From Zopfochytrium polystomum (lineage: Eukaryota; Chytridiomycota; Chytridiomycetes; Chytridiales; Chytridiaceae): a DNA stretch of 42,291 nt. The first letter of the stretch is position 1. Each line of letters begins with the position of its first letter. Shown here in pieces: positions 1-9,455 of the stretch. The stretch is taken from positions 1-42,291 of the forward strand of contig JAIVFJ010000432.1 in the NCBI GenBank assembly GCA_025765615.1, given 5' to 3'. The notes under the pieces were generated by a model. It was given only the letters and a program-made list of their open reading frames with translations, ran no database searches and was not told the origin of the DNA. Both the position numbers and the translations under genes were made by a program.

Positions 1-18
1 GCAACAACGACAGGTTGT

Positions 19-722
19 ATGATGATCCTACACCGGTACCACTCACCCGTGGCCGCCTTGCCACGCCTCTTGGCTGCTCGCATCCGCTTTGCCACAGCCC
101 CGCGCCAGTCCTCCATCTCCAAGATGTCCAAGCTCACTCCCGCGGACCGCACGTTCCGAAATGCGCGGGTAGGTCCCTCGAGGTGCCGCGCCCTGCCTTC
201 CTCCGTCCGTGCGCCTATCGCAGTGGACGGTTTTCTTCGGACGACGGATCGCTGCGATCCAAGGTGGCGGCGCGGCAGGAGTCTGCAGTCCTTGTCCACA
301 GTGGCGGGGCCGGGAGCCACGGGCTGCTGCTGGCCGCTTCCCGCTGTGTCATCGGTTGGACCGCCGTACTTTGCCCGAAGCAGCTCCAGAATGCCGGGGG
401 GCTGTCGGCCTCCCAGCACCGCCGTCCGCTGCCGCCGCGGCCGTCCACCGCGGAAGTCTACGCACTCCTCCTCTCTGAGCTTTCCGCCGCCACGGCGCGA
501 TCGGCGCAGCTCCGAGCCCATGTTGTTCATGATTGTGGAGATGGCTAAATTTTCTGTTCTCATCGCTCACTACGTGAATGGGAGAAGCCTGGGTTCACAG
601 TGTCGAAGGACTCCAAGTCGGTGGTATTTGGTATTCCCTTGCAGATCCAACACTGCGAAGGAGGTGCCGAGATTGACCCCACGAATGTCCTACACTCAGT
701 TGCAACACTTCTTTCGACTTGA
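19..722 (+). CDS. Unassigned multi-exon gene, mitochondrial-presequence-like N-terminus (structure uncertain)
   Basis: I do not recognise this protein. Exon 1 (19-168) codes for about 50 residues rich in Arg, Ala and Ser with almost no acidic residues at first, as expected of a mitochondrial presequence, and ends at a good donor (GTAGGT at 169). A possible acceptor (cgcag) lies at 221-223. A convincing last exon reads in frame to the stop at 720-722 and contains FTVSKDSKSVVFGIPLQIQ-like sequence. The middle (about 224-545) is open in several frames, and the frame rich in hydrophobic residues (about 290-390) does not connect cleanly to exon 1, so a further intron or a frame error is needed. 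The order presequence, hydrophobic segment, short hydrophilic tail would suit a small mitochondrial membrane protein, but that is only inference. Confidence 0.3.
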
Positions 723-898
723 AGCTGACGCACGCGAGTTGGAGTTGGACCCGACGCAGTCCGGGTATTGTGGAGCTCCGGCCTTTCTTCGGAGCCAAAC
801 GGATCAGGGGTCTGACAAACCCAGCGAGTGATCGCCCAACTGATCTCGCCGCGATCCTTCGCCGCGCAGGCAACCCCGCTCACACCCACATCACACTC

Positions 899-1579
899 AT
901 GCGGTCGCGGCTATGGTGGCTCGTCCACGGCCTCGACCGTTTCGATCTCGCAAAGTCGTCAGCGGTCTCGGGCGCCTTCTTCCTCGCCGGCGACGTGATC
1001 GCTCAAAAGGGCATCGAAGACGCCACGGAATGGAACCCAAGCCGAACGGCTGCCATGGGTCTGTCGCAGTGATCTTTCCGAGTTGTCACTTGCCTCGCAA
1101 CGGCTGACCCACCTCTTTCCTTTCTTCTGTTGATCCTCTCACAATAAGCCGCCTTCGGCCTCCTCTGGTCCGGACCGCTCTACCACACCGCCTTCAACGC
1201 CCTCGACAACCTGATCGGGGCCTCAACCACGCTGCGCCGCGCGATCGCCAAAGCCCTCATCACGCAGCTCACCGTCTCCCCGCCGTTCCTCAGCAGCGTC
1301 ATCCTCTACGGCGCGGCGCTGCGCGGGGACCCGACGAGCACGTGGCGCGAAACCTGGGGGCAGCGGTTCCCGCGGCTGTACGCGACCGCGTGCTCAATCT
1401 GGCCGGCGGTGAAAGTCGTGACGTTTCGGTATGTGGCAGCGGGCACGCCGAGGATCGTGTTTGTGAATGGGGTGGGGCTGGCGTGGACGAGTTACTTGGC
1501 GACGGTTGGGGGAGGTGGGGGGAGGGAGCAGGGCGGGAGCGGTGAGTTGGTGGCTAGAGGGGGAGCGGATGGGAGATGA
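899..1579 (+). CDS. Mpv17/PMP22-family membrane protein, copy 1
   Basis: Two exons, 899-1058 and 1149-1579, give 196 residues. The intron (90 nt) starts GTCTGT and ends AAG. I chose this donor because it keeps phase 1 and joins TAAM to AFGLLWSGP, the family's conserved G-L-x-x-GP segment. Other family marks are an N-terminal amphipathic stretch around WWLVHGLDRF, a GDVIAQ motif, SIWPAVKVVTFRYV (the W-x-x-WP-x-x-Q-x-x-NF-like signature) and a C-terminal WTSYLA, where the family usually has WNxYLS. Known members are four-helix proteins of the inner mitochondrial or peroxisomal membrane, some linked to organelle homeostasis or metabolite passage. It is a tandem paralogue of the gene at 2059. The C-terminus is about 16 residues longer than in copy 2 and Gly-rich. 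The frame is intact. Confidence 0.85.
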
Positions 1580-2058
1580 CGGGTCTGTCCTTCTGGTTGG
1601 GAAAGGGTGTGATTCTTTGAACACTAGATGAGCATTTGCGAGGGTGCCCCATGGGGTCTTCTGTTGTTCCGACAACGTCGGGATATTAACAAGAGCGGAA
1701 TGAGCTTTTTGTTGAGTCCGAGAATAGCGAGTACATGTAGTGTAGATCAGGTGTGCGTTTGAGGTGCTCTCCCAGGATGATCTTCAATCAAATCAAATCG
1801 AATGTGAAATTGACTGATTCCTTTGGTGTCGGCATAATAAATATCAATCCAACGGTTTTTGCAACTTCACTTCACTTCACTTCCACCTCCAGTTCAGAAA
1901 GGGCTTTCGTTTCACCGCGCACGCGAGGCCGAATGGCCTTGACTCCCGTCGCTTTAAATCAGACCTCTTTACCGTCCTTCCCTCACATCACGCAGACCGC
2001 CCAGGCCGCCTAGCCCGGCCTAACACCGCAGCACCGCACACTTCTCGCACTTTACATC
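1580..2058. other. Spacer between the two Mpv17-like genes
   Basis: No supported gene. The last 40 bases before the next start (cagcaccgcacacttctcg and following) resemble the 5' flank of copy 1, so this should hold the copy 2 promoter. An imperfect pyrimidine-rich run (cttcacttcacttcacttcc) lies near 1866-1885. Confidence 0.5.
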
Positions 2059-2706
2059 ATGCGAACCCGTCTGTGGTGGTTGGTCCACGGCCTAGACCGT
2101 TTTAATCTCGCCAAGTCTTCGGCAGCCTCGGGCGCCTTCTTGCTCGCCGGCGACGTGATCGCGCAAAAGGGCATCGAGGACGCTGAGGAGTGGAATCCGA
2201 ACCGGACGGCTGCCATGGGTCTGTCGCAGTGATCGTTTAGCGTGGACATTTTGCCTTCCAGTCGCTGACTGCTCTTGCTCCTCCCACCCTTCTTATTCTT
2301 CGCTCATTCGGAACCAACCAAAGCCCTCCTCGGCCTCCTCTGGGCCGGCCCCATCTACCTCGCAACCTTCAACGCCCTCGACAACCTGATCGGCGCCTCG
2401 ACCACGCTGCGCCGTGCGATCGCCAAAGCGCTGCTTTCGCAGCTTACTGTCTCCCCGCCGTACCTGAGCAGCGTGATCTTCTTCGGTGCGGCGGTTCGCG
2501 GAGACCCGCCGTACACGTGGCGGCAGACGTGGGGGCAGCGGTTTCCGCGGCTGTACGCGGCCGCTTGGTCGATCTGGCCGGCGGTTAACGTCGTGACGTT
2601 TCGGTATGTGCCAGCGGGGACGGCGAGGGTTGTGTTTGTGAATGGGGTGGGGCTCGCGTGGACAAGTTATTTGGCGACGATTGGGGGTGGACGGGGAGGT
2701 GGATAA
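2059..2706 (+). CDS. Mpv17/PMP22-family membrane protein, copy 2
   Basis: Exons 2059-2218 and 2324-2706 code for 180 residues, the usual length of the family. The intron (105 nt) sits at the same codon as in copy 1 and again uses a GTCTGT donor and an AAG acceptor. The protein repeats the copy 1 features: N-terminal RLWWLVHGLDRF, GDVIAQKG, the GLLWAGP segment after the splice, SIWPAVNVVTFRYVPAG and WTSYLA near the end. It ends in a short Gly-Arg-rich tail. Differences from copy 1 are mostly conservative, so both appear to be under selection; both frames are open. It probably acts in the mitochondrial inner membrane or the peroxisome. I cannot tell which of Mpv17, Sym1 or PMP22 is the closest relative. 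Confidence 0.88.
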
Positions 2707-3157
2707 ATTGGTGGATGTTGCTTGGTGGTCGTGCAGAATGCATTGTCGATTCATGCGAACACTGTTTGAGCATGTACGAGAGTGTTCCGTGTATTTTTCT
2801 GCCTGCAGGCTGCGATGGTCCGTTGTGCATAAAAATAAACGGATTGTCCTCTGAAGTAAGAAGCAGTCTGCGACTGTCCAAATGAAGAGGCATTGGCGTA
2901 TGAGATTCGCACAAGCAGCAAGTGGGCGCTCGTGCGTTTAGCTTTACGTAAACGCCGCTCTAGTGCCGGGATCCACGGTGCAAGCCGGCAGTGTGTGGAT
3001 CCTTTTCTGGCTACCATCTGTCAAGGTATTTTTGCGCCTTCTTCGGCGGAATTGTGGCGGAGATGGGGCTGGACTGAAACAAAACGAGAAAGCCACAGCA
3101 AGAGAGTGAGGGAGATCCCTCAACTGGACATCGTTCGATCGCTACCCTTTCCTTCTC
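2707..3157. other. Intergenic region upstream of the Ser-rich gene
   Basis: No gene supported. The last stretch is pyrimidine-rich (cgctaccctttccttctc, 3141-3158), a common feature just upstream of fungal start codons. Confidence 0.5.
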
Positions 3158-6100
3158 ATGTCCGCTCCACGGCCTCGTACCCCTGCTGCCCTTGAAACTT
3201 CAGCGGCCTCGTTAGCGGCGACGACGGCCCCCGCTTCCTCCTCCGCCCTCTACCCCCTCGTCTCCACGGCGTCCTCATCGTCGTCGTCGTCCTCGTCGTC
3301 TTCTTCTTCGTCTTCCTCCTCCGCCTCCTCCTCCTCGTCCCTCTCCTCATCTTCGCCTTCATCTTTGCCGTCTCCATCCATTGCGCCGCCTCCCCTAAAG
3401 TTTGACGTCCAGCCCCCTTCCCCGCCCCGTCCGACTTCGCCCCGCTTTCAGCAGCGTCCTTTTGGCGCCGGCCGCTCTGTACAGCAGTCGTTGTCGTCGT
3501 CGTCCTTGTCGATCGAGCAGTCTGGGCTCTCGGCGGCCTCTCCGTCCATGGACTCTATCACGGAGCGCGATTCAACGCCGGAGGATGAGGTCTACGGAGA
3601 TGATGGTGGGACTGGCGGAGGTGGGACAGCGTACCGCCAACCCAAAGTTTTCAACCGGCACAGCAAGCGCCTCAGCGCCGTCAGTGCACGCTCGTCGTCG
3701 ACGGAGCCTCCATGGAGAACCACTTCTGGGTTGAACTTCATTTCGACCAACCCCGCGACGGCAGTTTCGGCACCAGCCCCTCCTCAACCAGCAGGGATGA
3801 GCCGCGCCGACAAGCGCTTGAGCGCCGCAGCGCTTTTGGTGGAGCCACCCGCACAGTCACGCGATTCCTGGCACAGGAGCAGTAGCAACGGCAGCCTCAA
3901 CAACAACAACAGCGGCGGTGGCAATGCCAGCGGCAGTCATTCGTTCGGAGGCAACAGCAAGCGGTTTTCGGCCATCTCCCACAGCACGACGCCCGCGGCT
4001 ACGGCGGTCCTGCTCTCTGGCGGCGGCGGCGGCGGCGGCAGCAGCGGATCTCCCGCGTCTCAGCGCAGCACAAAAAAGTGGAGCGCGACGGACGGCGGTG
4101 CCAGCGCCAACGACACCGTGTCACACGGCACCGCCACGATCTCCAACTCGCCCCATCCTCCTCCTTCGCCCTCGACCCCGCTCCCCATGGATCTTCACGC
4201 ACCTTCGCCGCAGCCCATGAGACGGCCGGCGCGATACAGCGATCCATCTATTGCTGCTCGGCCCCACAGCACGGCGTCGTTCAACCCGCCGATGAATCAA
4301 CAGCTGTCTCGCGCCGCCTCGTCTCCAACACCCACAGCAAGCGCCGTTGACGTCAGGGAGGCGGAGCGGCGTCCAAAGTCCAAGTTTGGCGACAAGATGA
4401 AGTCGTTCATTCAGCGTCTGAAAACATCGTGGTCCAAGCTGAACGCAGACGAAGGTGCGAGCGAAGAGCCGCAGGAGCAGGAGGCGGAAGTCCCACAAAC
4501 GTTGCGGCGGATGAACGATAAGCAGCGAATGGTGAGCAGTTCCTCCCAAATCTGTTCCGACTTTCCAACTATCACCTCATTCGTGCTATCCCACGTCCGC
4601 TCCAGGCTCATGCAGCGATGATGTCCGACAACGATGATCACGACGACCACGTCCCTCTCGGTCATGTTCGCCGTTTCAGCTCGACAAGCCAGCTTCCCAA
4701 GCTGGATACGAGCGGCAAGGTGCGATCCCGCTCTGGCAGCCAGCAGCTCTCGGCGAACTCGCTGGGCATTTCGAAGCAGCCCTCTGCCGAAGGCCGCCAA
4801 GCGCATGCCCCCACTCCTTCGCCGGTTAGCAAATCACGTCGTGGAAGCCGAGCATCGGTCAACGCTGGAGAGAAGAGTGCAGGAGATCGTCGGGGTTCTG
4901 GACTCTTAAGGTCCGCGTCTGGGCGCAGTTTGACCTCCCCTCCAACAACAGGGCAACACGGAACTGAACAAAAGCGGGATAAGCGCTACAGCACGGCCTC
5001 GGCTGCGAACACTGGATACGACTCAAAACAGCTCTCTCAAATGCGTGCTGCAGCGAACGAAGACGACGGCCTGATGCTTGCTATCGACAAGGTCTACCAG
5101 AAGAGACTGCAGGACGACGGAGAGAGCGAGGGAAGTCAGAGCGACTCTGGATCCGAGTCTGACGACGATGACGTTGGTCCGATCAGACAATCGGTCGGTG
5201 GAAGACGGCATTCAGATCAGGCAATCAAAAAGGCACCGGCGGCTGCTGCTGCCCTCGCAGAGAGACCCGCATCATCACTTGCAGACGCCACGCAGCAGCA
5301 GAAGCCCACAAAGCGCGCGGCCAAAAAGCGAGGATCGACCAACTCGCTTACCGCGCTCGGCAAGCGGGACGCATCACCCGCCCCATTGTCCCCGTCGTCC
5401 CCGTCCAAAGGGAAGTCCCGCGCCTCCCCGCAGCCCCCCGCCTCTCCCTCCGCCAGCCGCGGATCCCGAGCGGGCGCCCCACCACCGTCGTCCTCCACCC
5501 GCCCCGCCGTCCACCCAGACCTCTTCCTCTCCCCGCCGTCCTCCGCCGTCGTCGCGGCCCTCCAGTCCAAGCGCCACAGCCTGCCCCCGACGCTGCCGAG
5601 CTCCGGCAGCTCGTCCGCTAGCAACAACAGCAGCTCCCGCCGGCCCCTCGCCGCGGGCCCTACGTCCGGCGGTGGCGTCGCTGCACGACCCGTCCCACAG
5701 ACGTTCGCGCAGTCCGCGCCGACCCCGCAACAGCCCATCGTACCGATGACTGTCGCGCCCGGGCAGCCGCAGACACAGCTGCCGCAAGCCGGCCAGCCGG
5801 GAGTGTACATGGTGCCCGCGCTTAACTACTACGTCAACGCCAACGGCGAGGTAACCGCCGCGCCGGGGTACCGCCCGGTCATCATTGGTCAAAGCGGCGT
5901 GGCGAATCCAAGCGGTGGCGCCGCCGCGGTGGCGGTCCCGGGGCTGCCTAGCGGCGGCGCCGTGCCGGTCAAGCCGGCGCCGCAGCAAGGACCGTTCGTC
6001 AAGTTTTCAAAGGCGGAGGTGAGACTTTTTTTTTGTGTGTGGTCGCTTTTCTTGGTTGCTTGAGTGCCGTGGTTGCCGTGGTTGCTGGTAGGAGGTGGTG

Positions 6101-6263
6101 TGGGGTTGGGTGATGACAGAATGCAGGTGTCGGGAAAAAAGGGCTGACAGAAACTATTTTGCTTTTGCTCTTCCGCCAGATTGGAACGTCGAAAAATCTG
6201 CAGAACGCAATCGCTCACTCTAACAAGCTGAAGATGGAGGCGGAGGCGCGCGTGCCTCGTTAA
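3158..6263 (+). CDS. Large Ser-rich, intrinsically disordered protein with repeated basic Ser motifs
   Basis: Three exons, 3158-4531, 4606-6018 and 6180-6263, join in frame to 956 residues. Introns are 74 and 161 nt (donors GTGAGC and GTGAGA; acceptors CCAG and CCAG). I recognise no catalytic domain. A 17-Ser run sits near residues 39-55, Gly and Asn runs near 245-295, and Pro/Ala/Ser-rich sequence dominates. A short predicted amphipathic helix (KMKSFIQRLKTSWSKLN) lies near residues 415-432, and an acidic DNDDHDDH patch just after the first splice. A basic motif, K-[RK]-aromatic/Leu-S-[AT], recurs at least five times (SKRLSA, DKRLSA, SKRFSA, TKKWSA, DKRYST), with looser SKRHSL and VRRFSS. Such sites suit basophilic kinases, so a phosphorylated scaffold or signalling protein is a guess. 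The last exon gives a helical basic C-terminus. No frame breaks are seen. Confidence 0.75.
3272..3361 (+). repeat. TCN trinucleotide tract coding for poly-Ser
   Basis: A run of tcg, tcc, tct and tca codons encodes 17 consecutive Ser, then Ala, more Ser and a Leu, within the first exon of the Ser-rich gene. The codons are mixed rather than one pure triplet, so the amino acid may be selected as well as the DNA repeat. Confidence 0.85.
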
Positions 6264-6507
6264 GTACGATAGAAGAAATGAAAACGAAAAAGAAAGAAGA
6301 GCATCTTTTGGCAGGCGGGGAGCTCCTGACGCGTTGGGCTGTCTCTCATCAACAGCTATATTCATTATAGAGCTACCTTTTGAAAATTACCCCACGTCCC
6401 TTTTTCTTCTTCCAATTTCCATTCCCCATTTCCATCTCCTTCGCCTTCTTTTTCCTCCATTCCTCTCGTCCCAACACCTTCACTTTTCCATTCCACCGCA
6501 TCATCAT

Positions 6508-6936
6508 TCACCAGCGCCTTGTTTCCTTTTTTAATTGTTTCATTCTTTCCCCTGCCCAGCTGGCTTCCTCCGTCAATTTCTTGTTTTGAACATCGAGACT
6601 TCTCCCTCGAGCCCCGCGCCCTTTCCCTCGCTTTGTGAGTTGTGGTGGCCTCGGATAAGGTGAACTTGCTTCAGCGTACTGGTTGTTGCTCGTGTTTTTT
6701 GTCGATTGTGGCAAATCGGAGCAGCCGCTGCCGCTGCCGCCGCCGGCGTCCTTCCTCTTCGGGTCGAGGCAGCGTCGAAGCAAGTTGGCCTCGTGGGCGG
6801 TGAGGCTTGGAAGGATTTCTCGCACAAGGGCGACGACCTCGTCGGGAGAGGCATACGCCTCATGTGCGTCGCAGTCGTGGGCGGCGCTGCTGACAAGGCT
6901 CGAGGTCGAAAGCATTTTTTCTTTTTTGCTCCCCAC
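6508..6936 (-). CDS. Small orphan protein (142 residues), tentative
   Basis: A single open frame on the minus strand. The first third is plausible protein: an acidic-to-helical segment (DEVVALVREILPSLTAHE and following) with regular hydrophobic spacing, then a Gly/Ser linker and a basic Arg/Lys-rich C-terminus. I recognise no domain. Start could be residue 1 or the Met at residue 8. A 31-base A tract (minus strand) lies immediately upstream of the start. On the other strand the region is also open, so the call rests only on composition and helix pattern. It would be convergent with the Ser-rich gene. Confidence 0.3.
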   Translation of the reverse strand: MGSKKEKMLSTSSLVSSAAHDCDAHEAYASPDEVVALVREILPSLTAHEANLLRRCLDPKRKDAGGGSGSGCSDLPQSTKNTSNNQYAEASSPYPRPPQLTKRGKGRGARGRSLDVQNKKLTEEASWAGERMKQLKKETRRW

Positions 6937-6937
6937 T

Positions 6938-6938
<1 letters not shown>

Positions 6939-6969
<31 letters not shown>
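6939..6969 (+). repeat. Poly-T tract (31 T)
   Basis: An uninterrupted run of 31 T. It could be a promoter-type poly(dA:dT) element for the minus-strand frame, or an A-tail relic of a retro-inserted sequence on the minus strand. I see no retroelement protein next to it. Confidence 0.9.
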
Positions 6970-6970
<1 letters not shown>

Positions 6971-7033
6971 TCGTCTGACTCACATTATTCTTATAATAAT
7001 ACAGTTTTGCAAAAATACAAAATCGTTTGCTTA

Positions 7034-7086
7034 TGTCTCCCAAAGTGGTAGAATGGGTAATATCATCAATTGAGAATCGGGAGACA
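7034..7086. repeat. Inverted repeat TGTCTCCC ... GGGAGACA
   Basis: Perfect 8-base arms at 7034-7041 and 7079-7086 enclose about 37 bases. It could fold into a stem-loop. I see no tRNA or snRNA signature and cannot assign a role. Confidence 0.6.
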
Positions 7087-7699
7087 TTTAGGCCCAGCTC
7101 GCATGGAGTTGGGGACGGGGATACCTCCACTCATCATGACTATCATGTGCCGGGGCTGGGAAGGTCGCGGCTTGTGGTGGAGCAAGGCTACTACTTGAAT
7201 CCAAAAGAGTAGTATGAACAGAAGTGGAGAGCGTGTGAGACGGGAAAGACGTGGGTAATCGCTATCGTTATTAAAATTAATATGTGGGCGCAAAATAGTT
7301 GCGAACCCGCTAACACAAGGTATGCTGATAAATAGTACTTTTCCAAACCCGAATATCAGGACCCCTGTCCGGCCGCGTCTGCTCGACGCCGCGCGTCTCG
7401 AGGCGCCGTGAAAAGGCTGATCGGCTGTCCCTTCGAAGATGAGGAACAAGGGATTTGCGAAGGCCAGCTTCCTGACAAAACAGCAGTAATATTCGCCATT
7501 TATGTCCCATTTCATTCGTTGCGAAATTGACCCAGTATGGTAAATCGGCAGAAACAAGCTTTCTTCCACACTTGCACCTTTTCGCTGCCAAACTGGATTC
7601 CTAACCCGCACCCTTTCCTCCTCGCTTTTTGAGTTCCACCCACTTGGCTGAGGTAGACAAGATTTGCCCGCTTGTTGAAATCGCAGCCGCACCAGAGGG
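7087..7699. other. Spacer upstream of the F-box/WD40 locus
   Basis: No supported gene. Long minus-strand open frames here continue under the F-box/WD40 gene and look like codon-bias shadows. Confidence 0.45.
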
Positions 7700-9027
7700 A
7701 TGGAGTCTGCCGCTGCTGATCGCGTCACTGCGCCGCCGACCGCCAAAGCCACCGATCGCGGTGGCCTGTCCGGCCTCCCACCCGAGCTGGTCGACCGGCT
7801 GATGACGTTCATCCCCGACCACCGCCCCCTCGCCCGCCTCGCCCGCGTCTCGGCATTCTTCTCTCGCCGCGCGGCGGCAGACGATCTGTGGCGGTCGCTG
7901 TTCCTCGCTCGCTGGCCGATGCCGAGATCGCGGGCGGACTCGGCCCAAGCGTCCATGGCCAGGGACAGTACATCAGCGACCGGCGCCAGCAGCATGCCGA
8001 TCGCGCCCGTGCCCTGAAAAAAGCTGTTTGAACACCGAGTGGCGCTGGACGACCGGTGGAAGCGCGGGCAACCCGTCGTCCATGAGCTCCGGTACCCGTG
8101 CCCCAACGACATTGTCGCGCTCCACCCCGATTTCGTCGTCGCCAGCTCCTTGACGGGACAGTTCGACTGCTCAAGCGATTTTCAGCGGAGGAGATCCGCG
8201 GGCTGAGGGGCCATCGGCTGTGGTCCTTGACTGCAGACGTCGATGAAAATGGCTCGCGCGTTGTCACCGGCTCTCTTGACAGAACGGTTCGGCTGTGGGA
8301 CACTGCCACAGGCGCGTGCGAGCTCGTGCTTGGGGGCTCGATTGATGCCCTTGTTGCACGCGTTCGAGTCAACTCTAAATGTATCATTGCTCTCTTTGGA
8401 AAGAGCGCAGTGAAAACTTGGAATCGTTTCGATGGGGCATTGATCCAAAGTAGCGAGTTTCAGCCATCCAATGTCGCTGCTATTGATCTCTCCGCGGACA
8501 GCTTTGCAGTGCTTTCGACTGACCATTCCCTTACAATTTGGGACGCGGTAACGGGCCTCTGCAAGAAGACCATCGCAGGTGGGAATATTGGCGGGACAAT
8601 AGGGGCGGCGGCCCTTCGGTTTGAGGAACTCGAGTCGCCGCCCTTTTCTTGCAGGAAAGAGAGATATATGCTTGGGACGCGCTGAATGGTAGGCTCTTAT
8701 GCATTCTGCAAGGGGCCTTTGATGTTGTCGCCACGCGGCTGAGCGGAAATCGGCTTGCTGGACTTCGAAACACCTCCATCGAGTCTATAAAGGTGTGGGA
8801 CATTGAATCTGGTAGACATATGAGGACTTTCGAAACACCACGAGGAATTATTCAGATGGACTCAAACTCGCTGTCTTCGTCTTGTGAGGTCTGCTCCAAA
8901 ATTGGCTTTCTGTTTCGAAACTGATCGTCTGCCCCTCCTCCTATTCTCAAACAAGTTGGATGGTAGAACCTCCATAATTACTATTTGGGACTTTGGGGAT
9001 GGAATACCATTTTCCAGTGAATTCTGA
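7700..9027 (+). pseudogene. F-box/WD40-repeat protein, disrupted
   Basis: The start at 7700 leads to an F-box near residues 23-70 (GLPPELVDRLMTFIPDHRP, then DDLWRSLFLARWP). This is the Skp1-binding module of SCF ubiquitin ligases. WD40 blades follow (DGTVRLL, DRTVRLWD, LTIWDAVTG, IYAWDALNG, IKVWDIESG, IITIWDFGDG), which usually bind substrate. Lesions are an in-frame TGA at 8015-8017, placed where the family often has RW before KKLFEHR, and a one-base loss near 8152 between ASSL and DGTVRLL. A further frame change lies between KKTIAG (8578) and IYAWD (8662), readable as an intron (GTGGGA donor) or an indel. A credible intron at 8889-8955 (GTCTGC...ACAAG, with ctgat branch site) restores the last blade; stop at 9025-9027. 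The stop plus the frameshift make this a probable pseudogene, although read errors could explain part of it. Confidence 0.65.
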
Positions 9028-9455
9028 GCAACCACGTCCTGTGGACCGACACAGGGAATGAATAAGGAATACCGTCAAAATCCCATGTTACAACGTTTCC
9101 GTCATATGAAGAGTGAAAGGAAAGGCGTATAAGTATACTTTGCGTGTGGGAACAGATTGGCCCTTAACGGCATCGTTGCTCGTTTTCTATGGCGGTTTTG
9201 GACGAGATCAAACGGTCCCTATTTCTCAGACTCCTTTGGCACGTCTCGCGGGCATTCTGACGGCAACCCGTGGCCAGTCGCTCAAGTCGCCGCCACCTCT
9301 TCTCCGTCTTCCCCATTCCTACGACTGCTATTTGCAAGAAGGCATGACCGATGATCAAACTTCTTGCTGCTTCCTGACTAAACTGAGAATGTTGTTTAAT
9401 TTTAATCCAATTTATGGCTTTCAAGAAGAAGTTTGCTTATTTTGACACCACAAAT
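9028..9455. other. Spacer between convergent F-box/WD40 and MFS genes
   Basis: No supported gene. Short open frames on both strands have no recognisable protein pattern. It should contain the 3' ends of both flanking transcripts. Confidence 0.45.

Noticed and set aside
5217..5988. Minus-strand open frames of about 200 codons opposite the Ser-rich gene
   Set aside because: Gly/Ala/Arg-rich shadows of Pro/Ser-rich codons; no start or splice context and no domain.
7066..8112. Long minus-strand open frame (348 codons) opposite the F-box/WD40 gene
   Set aside because: It is antisense to a recognisable F-box and WD40 region; composition is typical of a shadow frame in GC-rich coding DNA.
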